Positions 45,613 to 54,017 are shown, counted from the stretch's first letter. The stretch: 64,000 bases of DNA from Exiguobacterium sp. s193 (GCF_018618755.1 NZ_JACSMR010000002.1:186001-250000); one strand, 5' to 3'. The notes: a model not told the origin generated them from the sequence alone. Numbers and translations: made by a program.

Positions 45613-47538
45613 ATGCAGCAAGACTCTGGCATTTGGTCGCGGATGCGACTAAAAGTAGGCCAAGGTGTCAAAAGCACCTACACTGAACATAAACTTTTTT
45701 GGATCGCAACATTGTTAATTTGGCTAAAAACGTATGTAGCATACACGCTTTTCTTTGATGTTCCGATTACGAACTCAGCACAGGCGTTCATCTTACTGAT
45801 TAATCCGATTAGTTCGGCACTGTTCATGTTTGGATTTAGTTTCTTCTTCCGTGGAAACGTCCAAAAATGGTTCATCTATGGAACGCTCGTCCTTGCGACG
45901 CTCGTCTTGTATGCGGATATCATTTTCTTCCGTTTCTTCAATGATTACTTGACGTTACCGGTCTTATTCCAAACGTCAAATGCGGAGACGGTCTCAGCTT
46001 CACTGACTTCATTACTGACATGGGCTGATTTATTGATCGTCGGCGACCTGTTGATTCTTCCGTTCTTCTTGCGGAAAATGGACATGTCGAAAAATGTTGC
46101 TTCACGGGGACGTGCCATTTTAGCTTTCGTCGCAGCAACAGCCGTTTTCCTTGGGAACTTAGCACTTGCGGAAACGGAACGCCCGGAGTTATTGACGCGT
46201 GCGTTCGACCGCGAATTACTCGTCAAAAATATCGGAACGTTTAACTTCCATATGTATGACGCATTGATTCAATCAAAAACATCTGCTCAAAAAGCACTTG
46301 CGGACAGCTCTGAACTTTCTGAAGTCCAAAACTTCGTTGATTCGAAGTACGCAAAACCAAATCCCGTCATGTTCGGTAAATATGAAGGAAAAAACGTCAT
46401 CGTGATTTCATTCGAATCGGCACAATCATTTGCGGTTGGTCTGAAAGCACCGAATGGTCAAGAAATCACACCAAACTTAAACAAATTGATTAAAGAGTCA
46501 CATTCATGGGATAACTTCTACCATAATACGGGACAAGGGAAAACATCGGATGCTGAATTCATCTTAGAGAATTCAATCTATCCACTCGGACGTGGTTCTG
46601 CGTTCTTTACGAACGGGGAAAATGAGTTCCGGGCAACACCTGAGATGTTAAAAGAAGACGGATATTATTCTGCCGTATTCCACGCGAACAATAAATCGTT
46701 TTGGAATCGTGACATCGTCTACAACAGCTTTGGTGTCGATCGTTTCTTCTCTGAGACTGATTATGATCTCGGTAACCCAGACGATTTAACGGAGTGGGGC
46801 TTACTCGACGATAAGTTCTTTGAACAGTCATTGCCGATGTTAAAAGATCTTCCGCGTCCGTTCTATTCGAAGTTCATCACATTGACGAACCACTATCCGT
46901 TTGAGATGCCGAAACCGGAAGATGAACTCGTCCCACCACTTGAAACGAGTTCGACGACATTGAATCACTATGTCCAAGCGCTCGCATATCAAGATATGGC
47001 GCTCGGTAAATTCATCGATGGTCTGAAAAAAGACGGGACATGGGATGATACGATTTTCATGCTCTACGGTGACCACTATGGTATCTCGACGAACCACAAT
47101 GCAGCGATGGCGGAGTTGCTCAAAAAAGATGAGCTGACTGCATATGACGTCGCACAATTGCAACGTGTCCCGTTCGTGATTCATTTGCCGGGACAAACAA
47201 AAGGAATCAAGCATAAAGAAGTAGCAAGTCAGATCGACATTAAACCGACATTGCTCCACTTGTTAGGAAAAGACTTTAAAGATGAAGTCTTGTTCGGAAC
47301 AGACTTGTTCTCAAAACAACATAAAGATTATGCATTGTTCCGTGACGGATCTGTCATCACCGATAAAACGGTTTATACACAAGAAACATGTTATGACCGA
47401 AAAACAGGTGAAGAAGTGACGGATGAAGCAAACGGAGCCATTTGTAAAGAGGCCGTCAAACAGTCTGAAAAAGAACTGGGTCTCTCGGACAAAGTCATCT
47501 ACGGTGATTTACTACGTTTCTTACAGAAATCTAAATAA
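45613..47538 (+). CDS. ltaS: Lipoteichoic acid synthase family protein
   Basis: A 641-residue enzyme that polymerises glycerol phosphate onto a glycolipid outside the cell. Five N-terminal helices (about residues 28-200) are followed by an extracellular sulfatase-fold domain. The catalytic Thr is in GQGKTSDAEF (near residue 310), and metal or ligand motifs FESAQSFAVG, NHYPFEMP and LYGDHYGI are present. It sits in the position of B. subtilis yqgS, one of several LTA synthases there. Whether it is the primary enzyme here cannot be judged from one window. RBS TTAGGAGGC precedes ATG 45613. Confidence 0.92.
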   Translation: MQQDSGIWSRMRLKVGQGVKSTYTEHKLFWIATLLIWLKTYVAYTLFFDVPITNSAQAFILLINPISSALFMFGFSFFFRGNVQKWFIYGTLVLATLVLYADIIFFRFFNDYLTLPVLFQTSNAETVSASLTSLLTWADLLIVGDLLILPFFLRKMDMSKNVASRGRAILAFVAATAVFLGNLALAETERPELLTRAFDRELLVKNIGTFNFHMYDALIQSKTSAQKALADSSELSEVQNFVDSKYAKPNPVMFGKYEGKNVIVISFESAQSFAVGLKAPNGQEITPNLNKLIKESHSWDNFYHNTGQGKTSDAEFILENSIYPLGRGSAFFTNGENEFRATPEMLKEDGYYSAVFHANNKSFWNRDIVYNSFGVDRFFSETDYDLGNPDDLTEWGLLDDKFFEQSLPMLKDLPRPFYSKFITLTNHYPFEMPKPEDELVPPLETSSTTLNHYVQALAYQDMALGKFIDGLKKDGTWDDTIFMLYGDHYGISTNHNAAMAELLKKDELTAYDVAQLQRVPFVIHLPGQTKGIKHKEVASQIDIKPTLLHLLGKDFKDEVLFGTDLFSKQHKDYALFRDGSVITDKTVYTQETCYDRKTGEEVTDEANGAICKEAVKQSEKELGLSDKVIYGDLLRFLQKSK

Positions 47539-47558
47539 GTCGCGGCACACACTAAAAT

Positions 47559-47599
47559 AGCCGAACTCCCTGTACGTTTTAAGGGATTTCGGCTTTTTT
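47559..47599 (+). terminator. Terminator after the LTA synthase gene
   Basis: AGCCGAACTCCCT and AGGGATTTCGGCT arms, followed by TTTTT. Confidence 0.88.
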
Positions 47600-47634
47600 A
47601 ATCGCGTGATTCATTGCGTAATGCGTATGACGAC

Positions 47635-47674
47635 AAAAAAGGTGAGCGTTCTCGACGAGAACGCTCACCTTTTT
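47635..47674. terminator. Perfect bidirectional terminator
   Basis: AAAAAAGGTGAGCGTTCTCG (47635-47654) is repeated inverted at 47656-47674, with both A and T runs. It mainly serves the leftward yqgW gene. Confidence 0.92.
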
Positions 47675-47691
47675 CTATGTCTGTACAACGA

Positions 47692-47871
47692 TTACGATGG
47701 AATTCCACCGAAAATCAATGTCGCAATACCGAACCAGCCGAATAGTACAACAGTCAGTCCAGCAAATACGAGTGGAAACATTTGGCGTTTCTTAAGCGAA
47801 CGGACGACGGCCCAAACACCGACGAGTGCTACGAAGAAGAAAAGCCAACCGATTGGTTGATCCAAATGCAT
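47692..47871 (-). CDS. yqgW: Small membrane protein, DUF2759 (YqgW-like)
   Basis: A 59-residue protein with two hydrophobic helices and the VFAGLTVVLFGWFGIATLIFGG end shared with B. subtilis YqgW (residues 36-57). Function is unknown. The start at 47871 has AAGGGGGAG six bases upstream on the minus strand. It is a monocistronic gene opposite to its neighbours. Confidence 0.82.
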   Translation of the reverse strand: MHLDQPIGWLFFFVALVGVWAVVRSLKKRQMFPLVFAGLTVVLFGWFGIATLIFGGIPS

Positions 47872-48038
47872 GACGTACTCCCCCTTAAAAATCACGTTAT
47901 GAAGTTCACGAAGATTTCACTTAAATCTCACTTTTTAGTTTAGCCGACTATCCGCCTAAAGTCGAGAGGGGGAAGAGGGAACTTTCGACAATTTCGTGTA
48001 TAGTAGAGAAGAATGATGTTTAAAAGGAGTCTGATCAT

Positions 48039-48656
48039 ATGGAAATCGTAAGTATTACTTCAGGTATTGCCTCGGAAAATGGTTACTTGCTCTTTCAAGA
48101 CGGGAAATGTTTAGTCGTCGATCCGGGAACGGAAGATATGCGTTTCTTTGACGAAATTGAACAGCGGGATGCGCAAGTCGAAGCGATTCTCTTAACGCAT
48201 GCCCATTTTGATCACATCGGTGGTGTCGAAATGTTAAGACGGTTTACGTCTGCCCCTGTCTATCTTCATCAAAAAGAAGCAAAATGGTTAGCGAATCCTG
48301 ATTTAAATGGATCTTCTAAATTTGGTGTCCCGCCCGTCAAAGTCAAACCGGCTGAACATACGTTACAGCCAGGTCCGCTTGCTGTCGGCCCTTTTAAGAT
48401 GCATGTCCTCGAGACACCAGGGCATTCGCCCGGTAGCGTCACGTTTTATTTCAAGGATGAGCGGATTGCCTTTGCTGGGGATCTGTTATTTAAGCAAAGT
48501 GTTGGCCGAACAGATCTACACGGTGGCGACCAAGACGTGCTAATGCGTTCGATTGACCGGATCATCGCGGAACTCCCGCATGATACGACGTTTTACCCCG
48601 GTCATGGTCCAACGACGACGCTCCGCCAAGAAATCAAGCAGAACCCGTTCTTTTGA
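48039..48656 (+). CDS. yqgX: MBL-fold metallohydrolase (YqgX-like)
   Basis: A 205-residue metallo-beta-lactamase-fold hydrolase of the glyoxalase II-like type. Metal ligands: THAHFDHIGG, ETPGHSPGS, FAGDLLF and FYPGHGPTT. It may hydrolyse thioesters such as bacillithiol conjugates, but the substrate is not proven. ATG 48039 follows AAAGGAG. Position and length fit B. subtilis yqgX. Confidence 0.92.
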   Translation: MEIVSITSGIASENGYLLFQDGKCLVVDPGTEDMRFFDEIEQRDAQVEAILLTHAHFDHIGGVEMLRRFTSAPVYLHQKEAKWLANPDLNGSSKFGVPPVKVKPAEHTLQPGPLAVGPFKMHVLETPGHSPGSVTFYFKDERIAFAGDLLFKQSVGRTDLHGGDQDVLMRSIDRIIAELPHDTTFYPGHGPTTTLRQEIKQNPFF

Positions 48657-48665
48657 CGGGAACGA

Positions 48666-48707
48666 AAAAAATCCCCTCGACCTTCGCTTGAAGGTGAGGG
48701 GATTTTT
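48666..48707. terminator. Bidirectional terminator between yqgX and yqgY
   Basis: AAAAATCCCCTC and GAGGGGATTTTT arms, with an inner ACCTTC/GAAGGT stem. Confidence 0.92.
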
Positions 48708-48709
48708 GA

Positions 48710-48973
48710 TTACATTTGGAAATTGGACCAGTACGTGAAGACGATAAAGAATACTGTTAAGTACGCTGCAAAGATGTAAACATACGTTTTTTCAGTTAAG
48801 CGAAGATAGCCTAATGCTGCAAAGAATACTGTTTGTGCTAAGAAGACGAAGCCCATAACTAAAAATGAATCCGTATGCTCGCTTGAGCTGGCGTCTCCGC
48901 CAAGCGCGCCGATAAATGCCATGACTGCAATGATTCCAGTCCAAAATCCGAGTACGCGGTACATTCTCCCCAT
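48710..48973 (-). CDS. yqgY: DUF2626 membrane protein (YqgY-like)
   Basis: An 87-residue protein with three hydrophobic helices. MGRMYRVLGFWTGIIAVM at the start and YVYIFAAYLTVFF near the end match the DUF2626 pattern of B. subtilis YqgY. Function is unknown. On the minus strand, it starts at 48973 behind a GGGGG stretch. It shares a terminator with yqgX. Confidence 0.88.
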   Translation of the reverse strand: MGRMYRVLGFWTGIIAVMAFIGALGGDASSSEHTDSFLVMGFVFLAQTVFFAALGYLRLTEKTYVYIFAAYLTVFFIVFTYWSNFQM

Positions 48974-49105
48974 TCATATAACCCCCTAAATCCGACAGAT
49001 AGTCAATATACGTACTTATTTTACCAAGCAAACAATCATCCGTCCATCATGTTCTAGTGTTTGTTAAGGAATAACTGTGAACAAAAGATGAAGTTTGAAA
49101 AAAAG

Positions 49106-49157
49106 TTGTACAATAGTTGTACAAAAGGTGTACAAAGTAAAAAAACCATGCTATAGT
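49106..49157 (+). promoter_or_regulatory. Three phased TTGTACAA boxes and promoter before mgsR/spx-like gene
   Basis: TTGTACAA occurs at 49106-49113 and 49117-49124, and GTGTACAA at 49128-49135, each exactly 11 bases apart. A TATAGT -10 lies at 49152-49157, and TGTACA of the third box is 17 bases before it, at the -35 position. The arrangement looks like multiple sites for a dimeric regulator on one DNA face. Confidence 0.7.
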
Positions 49158-49198
49158 TTCTGTAATGAGAAGCGCAGATTTTGAGAGGAGGAGCAATA

Positions 49199-49585
49199 AT
49201 GACAAATGAGTTGATATTTTTTACGTATCCAAGCTGTACATCTTGTCGTAAAACGAAATCATGGTTAAAAGAGGAACATGTTGATGTAGAGGAACGTCAT
49301 CTTTTCAGAAATGCTCCGACAGTGGACGAATTGATGGAATTATTGAAACTATCAACAGATGGAATCGAAAGCCTACTCGCAACACGCAGTCAAGCATTCA
49401 AAGATCTTGGGATCGACGTTGATGACATGAAACTAAGTGAACTGCTTCGCTTGATGAGTGACAATCCAAAACTATTACGACGCCCAATCATCACTGATGG
49501 CAAACAGCTCGTAATCGGGTACGATAAACCAGGTCTTGAAACACTAGCAAAGCGTAAAGCACGTCTAATTGCACAAGTATCTTAA
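49199..49585 (+). CDS. mgsR: Spx/MgsR-family transcriptional regulator
   Basis: A 128-residue ArsC-fold protein that binds the RNA polymerase alpha subunit and reprogrammes transcription in stress. The redox switch CxxC is CTSC at residues 13-16. Other markers are LLATRSQAFKDLGID and LLRRPIITDGKQLVIGYDKPGLE. The spx-like position between yqgY and comG equals B. subtilis mgsR (yqgZ), which favours that assignment over spx itself. ATG 49199 follows GGAGGAG; an upstream frame start at 49181 precedes this site. Regulation may involve the boxes at 49106-49135. Confidence 0.9.
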   Translation: MTNELIFFTYPSCTSCRKTKSWLKEEHVDVEERHLFRNAPTVDELMELLKLSTDGIESLLATRSQAFKDLGIDVDDMKLSELLRLMSDNPKLLRRPIITDGKQLVIGYDKPGLETLAKRKARLIAQVS

Positions 49586-49615
49586 AGAAGCCGATTTGTT
49601 TAGGCTTCTTTTTTT
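49584..49615 (+). terminator. Terminator after mgsR
   Basis: AAAGAAGCC and GGCTTCTTT arms around GATTTGTTTA, followed by a T run. Confidence 0.88.
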
Positions 49616-49644
49616 GTGTACTTTTTCTCTAAGGAGGTGTTTCT

Positions 49645-50487
49645 TTGAGAGAACTTGTGAGCCAATTGATTCATCGATTTGCAGATGACGACGTCACGGA
49701 CGTCCATTTTGTTCCGGACGAGCAGCAGGCACGCGTTATTTGTAGAACGGGAGACGGGCTAAAGGAACAAGAAGCGATTCCGTTTAGTCAATACAGTTCA
49801 CTTGTCAGTCATATCCGGTATGAGTCGAATTTGAAAGAGCAGAATGAACGTATACCGCAAAGTGGTGTCTATCCGATTGAAAAGAGTGGAATGCGGGTCG
49901 CGATTTTACCGAGTCGGCATGGGGATGCGATGTCCTGGCGGTTTTACCGGGCGGTCGTCTCACATGAAGTCGCGTCGACTCTCCTTGACCCCTTCACTGA
50001 TATGGAGTGGTTGCGGAATCAAAGTCATGGCTGTGTCATCATTTCGGGGACGACAGGTGCCGGTAAAACGACGATGCTCTATTCCTTGATGGCATCGATG
50101 GAAGGCAAGCGGATCATCTCTGTCGAGGATCCGGTCGAGTGCACGGTCCCGGGGATCTTACAGCTTGAGCTGAATGAAAAGGCAGGGTTTGATGCGACAC
50201 GCTGTTTCGAAGAGATTCTCAGGGCGGATCCGGATTGGATTGCCTTTGGTGAAGTCCGGACGGCGGAAGCAGCACGATTATCCATCAATGCCGCCCTCAG
50301 TGGGCATGTTGTCCTCTTTACGTTACATGCAGGAACGGTGGATGAAGTATTTTTACGGCTGAAGTCATTGGGAATTTCTGAAGAAGAGTTGACCGTCTGT
50401 AAAAAAGTCATTCATCTTTACCGGGAGGAGGGGGATGTCCGCTGTATCGTAGAAAACTTAGCACGAATAGCACATGTCGGTTTTTAA
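49645..50487 (+). CDS. comGA: Competence pilus assembly ATPase ComGA
   Basis: A 280-residue type II/IV secretion ATPase that powers the DNA-uptake pseudopilus. Walker A is SGTTGAGKTTML (about residues 132-143), Walker B is in RADPDWIAFGEVR, and the His-box is LFTLHAG. It is shorter than GspE-type proteins, as is usual for ComGA. It starts at TTG 49645 behind AAGGAGGTG. It is the first gene of comGA-comGG. No ComK box was securely recognised. Confidence 0.94.
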   Translation: MRELVSQLIHRFADDDVTDVHFVPDEQQARVICRTGDGLKEQEAIPFSQYSSLVSHIRYESNLKEQNERIPQSGVYPIEKSGMRVAILPSRHGDAMSWRFYRAVVSHEVASTLLDPFTDMEWLRNQSHGCVIISGTTGAGKTTMLYSLMASMEGKRIISVEDPVECTVPGILQLELNEKAGFDATRCFEEILRADPDWIAFGEVRTAEAARLSINAALSGHVVLFTLHAGTVDEVFLRLKSLGISEEELTVCKKVIHLYREEGDVRCIVENLARIAHVGF

Positions 50488-51443
50488 ATCGATTTCATCG
50501 CTTGTTGACGAAAGGAATTTCAACGAAAGAGACGCTAAACATTCTCAAGCGGTTTGAAGAGCCGCTTCTTTTACCGATCATCGAAGAAATCCAACAACGG
50601 TTAGAACTTGGCAAGTCGTTATCCGTTGCGCTAGAACCGCTCGAGTTATCCTCGTCACTCCAGCGTTTGCTTGATGTCGGCGATCAGACGGAACGTCCGT
50701 TGATGATTTTGAAGCAAGTCATTCGCTTACTCGAATTAGAAAATCAAATGAAAAAGAAGTTTTGGAAAATGGCACGTTATCCGCTCGTACTTGCCTCGAG
50801 CTTGATGTTACTGTTTATGTTTTATGCCCTCTATGTGTTCCCCTCCTTGCTTGAGATGTCGAGTCCGGCAAGTCTTCCGCGCTTTTTAGTCTTGATTTTG
50901 CATCCTTCAGCGAAGTATGTCCTTGCAGCGACTCCGATTCTGTTACTGTCACTCCTCCTTCTCGCCTTTCGCCTGATTCCAGTCAAACGGCTGTTACAGG
51001 TTAAAATCATTCAGAAACTCCTTCAGTTGTATTACAGTTACTTGTTCACGATTGAGGTCGGCTCTTTCGTTGATGCGGGTTTTTCGTTAGAAGAAGCATT
51101 CCGTTCACTCGAGCAAGGGCAGACAGGTAAAAAACAACAGATGTATGCGATGCTCCATCAACACCAACAAGCAGGAACGTCGTTATCAGAGGCGATTTTA
51201 CAAGAACAACTCATCGACGTCGAGACGGCAGGGCTTGTCCATCTTGCGCGGGAAAGTGGAGATTTAGGTCCGTTGTTGCTCGCACAGGCTAGTCTGCTTC
51301 ATGAATCGATCGAAGAAGAATTGGAGAAAAAGTTACTGTTGGTTGAGCCGTTGTTATATGGAGGATTAACACTTATGACGGGGACGTTGTTTTTCATTTT
51401 GTATTATCCGATTCAATTGGCGATTCGCCAACTTCCATTTTGA
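50442..51443 (+). CDS. comGB: Competence pilus platform protein ComGB
   Basis: A GspF-like inner-membrane platform protein, about 313-333 residues, with three hydrophobic helices (in 50502-numbering, near residues 95-120, 138-155 and 285-305) and the GSFVDAGFSLEEAF and GDLGPLL repeats. The frame has no ATG or GTG start. TTG 50502 has no ribosome site, whereas CTG 50442 lies 7 bases after GGAGGAGGGGG (50424-50434) and adds a homologous-looking CRFLNRFHRLL end. I give the longer form, but the start is uncertain. The 3' half is secure. Confidence 0.85.
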   Translation: MYRRKLSTNSTCRFLNRFHRLLTKGISTKETLNILKRFEEPLLLPIIEEIQQRLELGKSLSVALEPLELSSSLQRLLDVGDQTERPLMILKQVIRLLELENQMKKKFWKMARYPLVLASSLMLLFMFYALYVFPSLLEMSSPASLPRFLVLILHPSAKYVLAATPILLLSLLLLAFRLIPVKRLLQVKIIQKLLQLYYSYLFTIEVGSFVDAGFSLEEAFRSLEQGQTGKKQQMYAMLHQHQQAGTSLSEAILQEQLIDVETAGLVHLARESGDLGPLLLAQASLLHESIEEELEKKLLLVEPLLYGGLTLMTGTLFFILYYPIQLAIRQLPF

Positions 51444-51464
51444 AGAGAGAAGGGGCTTGTACCT

Positions 51465-51782
51465 ATGAGACGATTTTTAAAAAATGAACGTGGATTTACC
51501 TTACTTGAGATGGCAGCCGTCCTATTGATCATCTCACTGTTATTACTCGTCTTGATTCCGACGATGACAAGCGGGAAAGATCAGGCGAAAGGTGTCAGTT
51601 GTGAAGCGAACGTCCGTGTCATTCGTTCTGAGGTCAACTTGTATTATGCGAAGGAGAAAAAATATCCTGAAACACTGCAAACGATTAATCGGGGAACGGT
51701 CGAAAAACCAAGTGAATTGCTCTGCGATCAGGAGACTTATGCCTATGATGCGAAAACAGGTGAGCTTACGAAAACGAACTGA
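51465..51782 (+). CDS. comGC: Major pseudopilin ComGC
   Basis: A 105-residue type IV-like pilin. The prepilin peptidase site is ERG|FTLLEM (Phe after cleavage, Glu at +5), followed by a hydrophobic helix. Two Cys residues (SCEANV and LLCDQ) may form the known disulfide. RBS GAGAAGGGG precedes ATG 51465. It forms the pseudopilus filament that binds DNA. Confidence 0.94.
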   Translation: MRRFLKNERGFTLLEMAAVLLIISLLLLVLIPTMTSGKDQAKGVSCEANVRVIRSEVNLYYAKEKKYPETLQTINRGTVEKPSELLCDQETYAYDAKTGELTKTN

Positions 51783-52212
51783 CGGGTTTACGTTAGTCGA
51801 AATGTCGGGTGTCTTGATGATGATTGGGCTGATGCTGTTGATGTTGCTTCCGGTCTTACTCGATCGACGCCCTGTGATTTACCCGCTTGACCAAGACATT
51901 ACGTTGCTTAAACAGGACTTTCAAACGTTACGTTTGATGCAGTATGCAAAAGCGGATATACAAAATACGATTCAATTTCACTGGCGCGGGGACGGGGCGG
52001 GATACTTCATCCTCGTCAATGATCGCATCCTATGGCAACGTACCTTTCAGTCAGGCAATAGTTGTATCGTTCCGCCTACGGGACGCGTCATTTATTTTAA
52101 AAGTTATCATTCGACCTATGCTTCGACATGGAATTGTCGTTCGGCGAAACAAGAGTATGAAATTAAATTTTTACTCGGGAACTATCAAATGGTGATTCGG
52201 CAAGTGAGGTGA
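51745..52212 (+). CDS. comGD: Minor pseudopilin ComGD
   Basis: About 155 residues. A short basic leader ends in DG|FTLVEM, followed by a hydrophobic helix and a beta-rich domain (VIYPLDQDITLLKQDFQTLRL). Starts at 51739, 51745, 51748 or GTG 51760 are possible; AGGAG at 51730-51734 suits 51745 best. The start lies inside the end of comGC (overlap 38 bases). Confidence 0.85.
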   Translation: MMRKQVSLRKRTDGFTLVEMSGVLMMIGLMLLMLLPVLLDRRPVIYPLDQDITLLKQDFQTLRLMQYAKADIQNTIQFHWRGDGAGYFILVNDRILWQRTFQSGNSCIVPPTGRVIYFKSYHSTYASTWNCRSAKQEYEIKFLLGNYQMVIRQVR

Positions 52213-52219
52213 CGAAAGG

Positions 52220-52576
52220 GTGAAGCAACACCAAACGACCGAGATTCGAGTCAGTGAACGAGGGTTTACCCTGCTCGAAGTGATGGCATCACTCGTTGCG
52301 ATCAGTTTATTTTTAGTGTTGGCAATCGATCCTTACCTGACTGTTCAAAAACAAAAAACAGCGTTACTCGTCGAGACACATCGTCTTGACGAGATGGCGT
52401 CAAAACAAACGATAGGGGATTCATCCGGCTATCAAGTGAAGGAAGGAGCGTGGTGTCTTGAAACGGTGTGTCTTGCGAGCAGAATCCGGAACGACGCTCC
52501 TCGAAATTTCACTGGTCCTTTGGCTGAGTCCACTCTTATTACTCGGACTGTTGACGATGACGCAACTCGTCACTAA
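52220..52576 (+). CDS. comGE: Minor pseudopilin ComGE
   Basis: A 118-residue protein. The leader has SERG|FTLLEVMASL, then a hydrophobic helix and a short hydrophilic part. It starts at GTG 52220. The last 39 codons overlap comGF in another frame, which is long for this family. Either the native C-terminus simply reads through or an ancestral stop was lost. Confidence 0.8.
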   Translation: MKQHQTTEIRVSERGFTLLEVMASLVAISLFLVLAIDPYLTVQKQKTALLVETHRLDEMASKQTIGDSSGYQVKEGAWCLETVCLASRIRNDAPRNFTGPLAESTLITRTVDDDATRH

Positions 52577-52889
52577 CGCCAATCAAATAGAACGAATGGA
52601 AGAGCAATTATTTTTTCATACGGTCGAGCGGCTGATGTGGCGGAGTATCGAGTGTAGTGTGGTCGGAGAAGAGCTACGGGGAAAGGATGTCGACCCTGGA
52701 GAGGAGCCGATCAAGTGGAAACTCGTCCGCGTTCAAAATCAAATCCGCCTGAAAAAAGAGTTTGGCGGAGAACTGACGTATGCGAGCGACGTATCAGACT
52801 ACAGGATCAAAGCGGAAGGGGCACAAGTCACGATCGAACTCAACCAACGGGTACGGACTTTTACGTGCAAGAAACCGGCTTCATATTGA
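52458..52889 (+). CDS. comGF: Minor pseudopilin ComGF
   Basis: A 143-residue ComGF-like protein: AESGTTLLEISLVLW pilin-type N-terminus and hydrophobic helix, then VERLMWRSIECSVVGEEL and YRIKAEGAQVTIELN. It starts at TTG 52458, nine bases after AAGGAG. It overlaps comGE by 119 bases and comGG by about 25. Confidence 0.83.
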   Translation: MKRCVLRAESGTTLLEISLVLWLSPLLLLGLLTMTQLVTNANQIERMEEQLFFHTVERLMWRSIECSVVGEELRGKDVDPGEEPIKWKLVRVQNQIRLKKEFGGELTYASDVSDYRIKAEGAQVTIELNQRVRTFTCKKPASY

Positions 52890-53158
52890 TTCAGACATTG
52901 TTGATTCTGATTGGAATCAGCGCCTTGGTCTTAGTCGGGTGTCTACAGTTGGATGAATCCGTCAAACAGTTAAAGCTTGAACAAGAAGGGTTACAACTGG
53001 AATCGCTCGTACGCGCTGCAACAAAAGATTGTCAGACAGATGAGACGCTCCGATACCCAATCGGAACCGTTACTTGTACACGGACCGACAAAGGCTTTAA
53101 AATGAAGGCGGTACTAGATAACGGACAAGGAATCGAGGCGGTCGTTTCAGATGGATAA
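52865..53158 (+). CDS. comGG: Minor competence protein ComGG
   Basis: About 97 residues. After a short leader (QETG) comes a hydrophobic helix (FILIQTLLILIGISALVLVG), then a hydrophilic domain with two Cys (DCQTDE, TVTC). The best in-frame start is GTG 52865, but its ribosome site is weak and upstream starts remain open. It ends overlapping aroK by 8 bases. Confidence 0.75.
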   Translation: MQETGFILIQTLLILIGISALVLVGCLQLDESVKQLKLEQEGLQLESLVRAATKDCQTDETLRYPIGTVTCTRTDKGFKMKAVLDNGQGIEAVVSDG

Positions 53159-53636
53159 GGTTTATGTGATTGGGTTTATGGGAACTGGTAAAACAGTGAT
53201 TGGTCGGAAGTTAAGTGAACGTTATGTGGTCGATGAACTGGATGAACGATTCGTTCAAGAACGTGGGCAATCGATTGCTGATTTTTTTGCTGAGCAAGGC
53301 GAGGAAGGATTTCGTGCACAGGAAAGCGAATTGTTAAGAAATAGCCAAGCCCGTGTCGTCATCACGGGCGGTGGGATCGTCGAACGGGTAGACAATCGAA
53401 CGTGGATGAAAGAGACCGGGACAGTCATCTGGATTGATACACCGTTTAAGTCGATTTGGCAACGGATCGAATCGGATCGGAATCGCCCCTTAGTCGGCAC
53501 ATATCAGTCGGTGAAAGCACTTTATACACGAAGACGACCGATTTATGCGGCCAGTGCGGACTATCGCTTAGATGGAACGAAATCAATCCACGAGTTAACA
53601 GCAGAAATCGAACGGATATTGGAGGAGAAGTCATGA
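53151..53636 (+). CDS. aroK: Shikimate kinase
   Basis: A 161-residue kinase of the aromatic pathway, phosphorylating shikimate at O3. P-loop GFMGTGKT (residues 8-15), DELDERF and VITGGGIVE for shikimate binding, and the RNRPL lid. It directly follows the comG operon, as in B. subtilis, and its start overlaps comGG. Confidence 0.93.
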   Translation: MDKVYVIGFMGTGKTVIGRKLSERYVVDELDERFVQERGQSIADFFAEQGEEGFRAQESELLRNSQARVVITGGGIVERVDNRTWMKETGTVIWIDTPFKSIWQRIESDRNRPLVGTYQSVKALYTRRRPIYAASADYRLDGTKSIHELTAEIERILEEKS

Positions 53637-53947
53637 TTTGGATTATTATTGGTATCATCGTAGTTGCAATCCTCGGCTTAGTCGCTTACGGATTTTGGTT
53701 ATACAAAAAGAAGATTTCGCATGATGTACAACTTGTGAAACAATTGGTGGAACGGTTTAAGATTCGTCAACAAACGTTACAAATGGGTGTCGACCATACG
53801 ACGAATCGGATCGATCAAATCAAAGGGAATGTCAATCAGTTGGTCGATGAAGGGAAGCGTGTCGAACAAGGCGCACGTCTATTGGTTACTGAAGGACAAC
53901 GCCTGACAAAAGAAGTTCAACGGACAGCCGGCATTAAGCAATTTTGA
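53633..53947 (+). CDS. Small membrane protein with coiled-coil tail
   Basis: A 104-residue protein: one N-terminal helix (IIIGIIVVAILGLVAYGF) and a charged, mostly helical tail (residues 28-100) with hydrophobic heptads. It resembles DUF948-type proteins, but I cannot assign it. ATG 53633 overlaps the aroK stop (ATGA) and follows GGAGGAG. Confidence 0.8.
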   Translation: MIWIIIGIIVVAILGLVAYGFWLYKKKISHDVQLVKQLVERFKIRQQTLQMGVDHTTNRIDQIKGNVNQLVDEGKRVEQGARLLVTEGQRLTKEVQRTAGIKQF

Positions 53948-53979
53948 AATGGCTTTCATCGTGTGAATGTGAAACAATA

Positions 53980-54017
53980 GGAGAGAAGGGACTTTGTCCT
54001 TTCTCTCCTTTATCTTT
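53980..54017 (+). terminator. Terminator before the gcv operon
   Basis: GGAGAGAA(GGGAC) pairs with (TCC)TTTCTCTCC around TTTG, then T-rich sequence follows. Confidence 0.88.

Noticed and set aside
49020-49110. SigB-type promoter before mgsR
   Set aside because: No GTTTAA with GGGTAT at proper spacing could be found.
49586-49645. ComK box before comGA
   Set aside because: The short gap is filled by the mgsR terminator and the ribosome site; AAAA-N5-TTTT pairs are not convincing.
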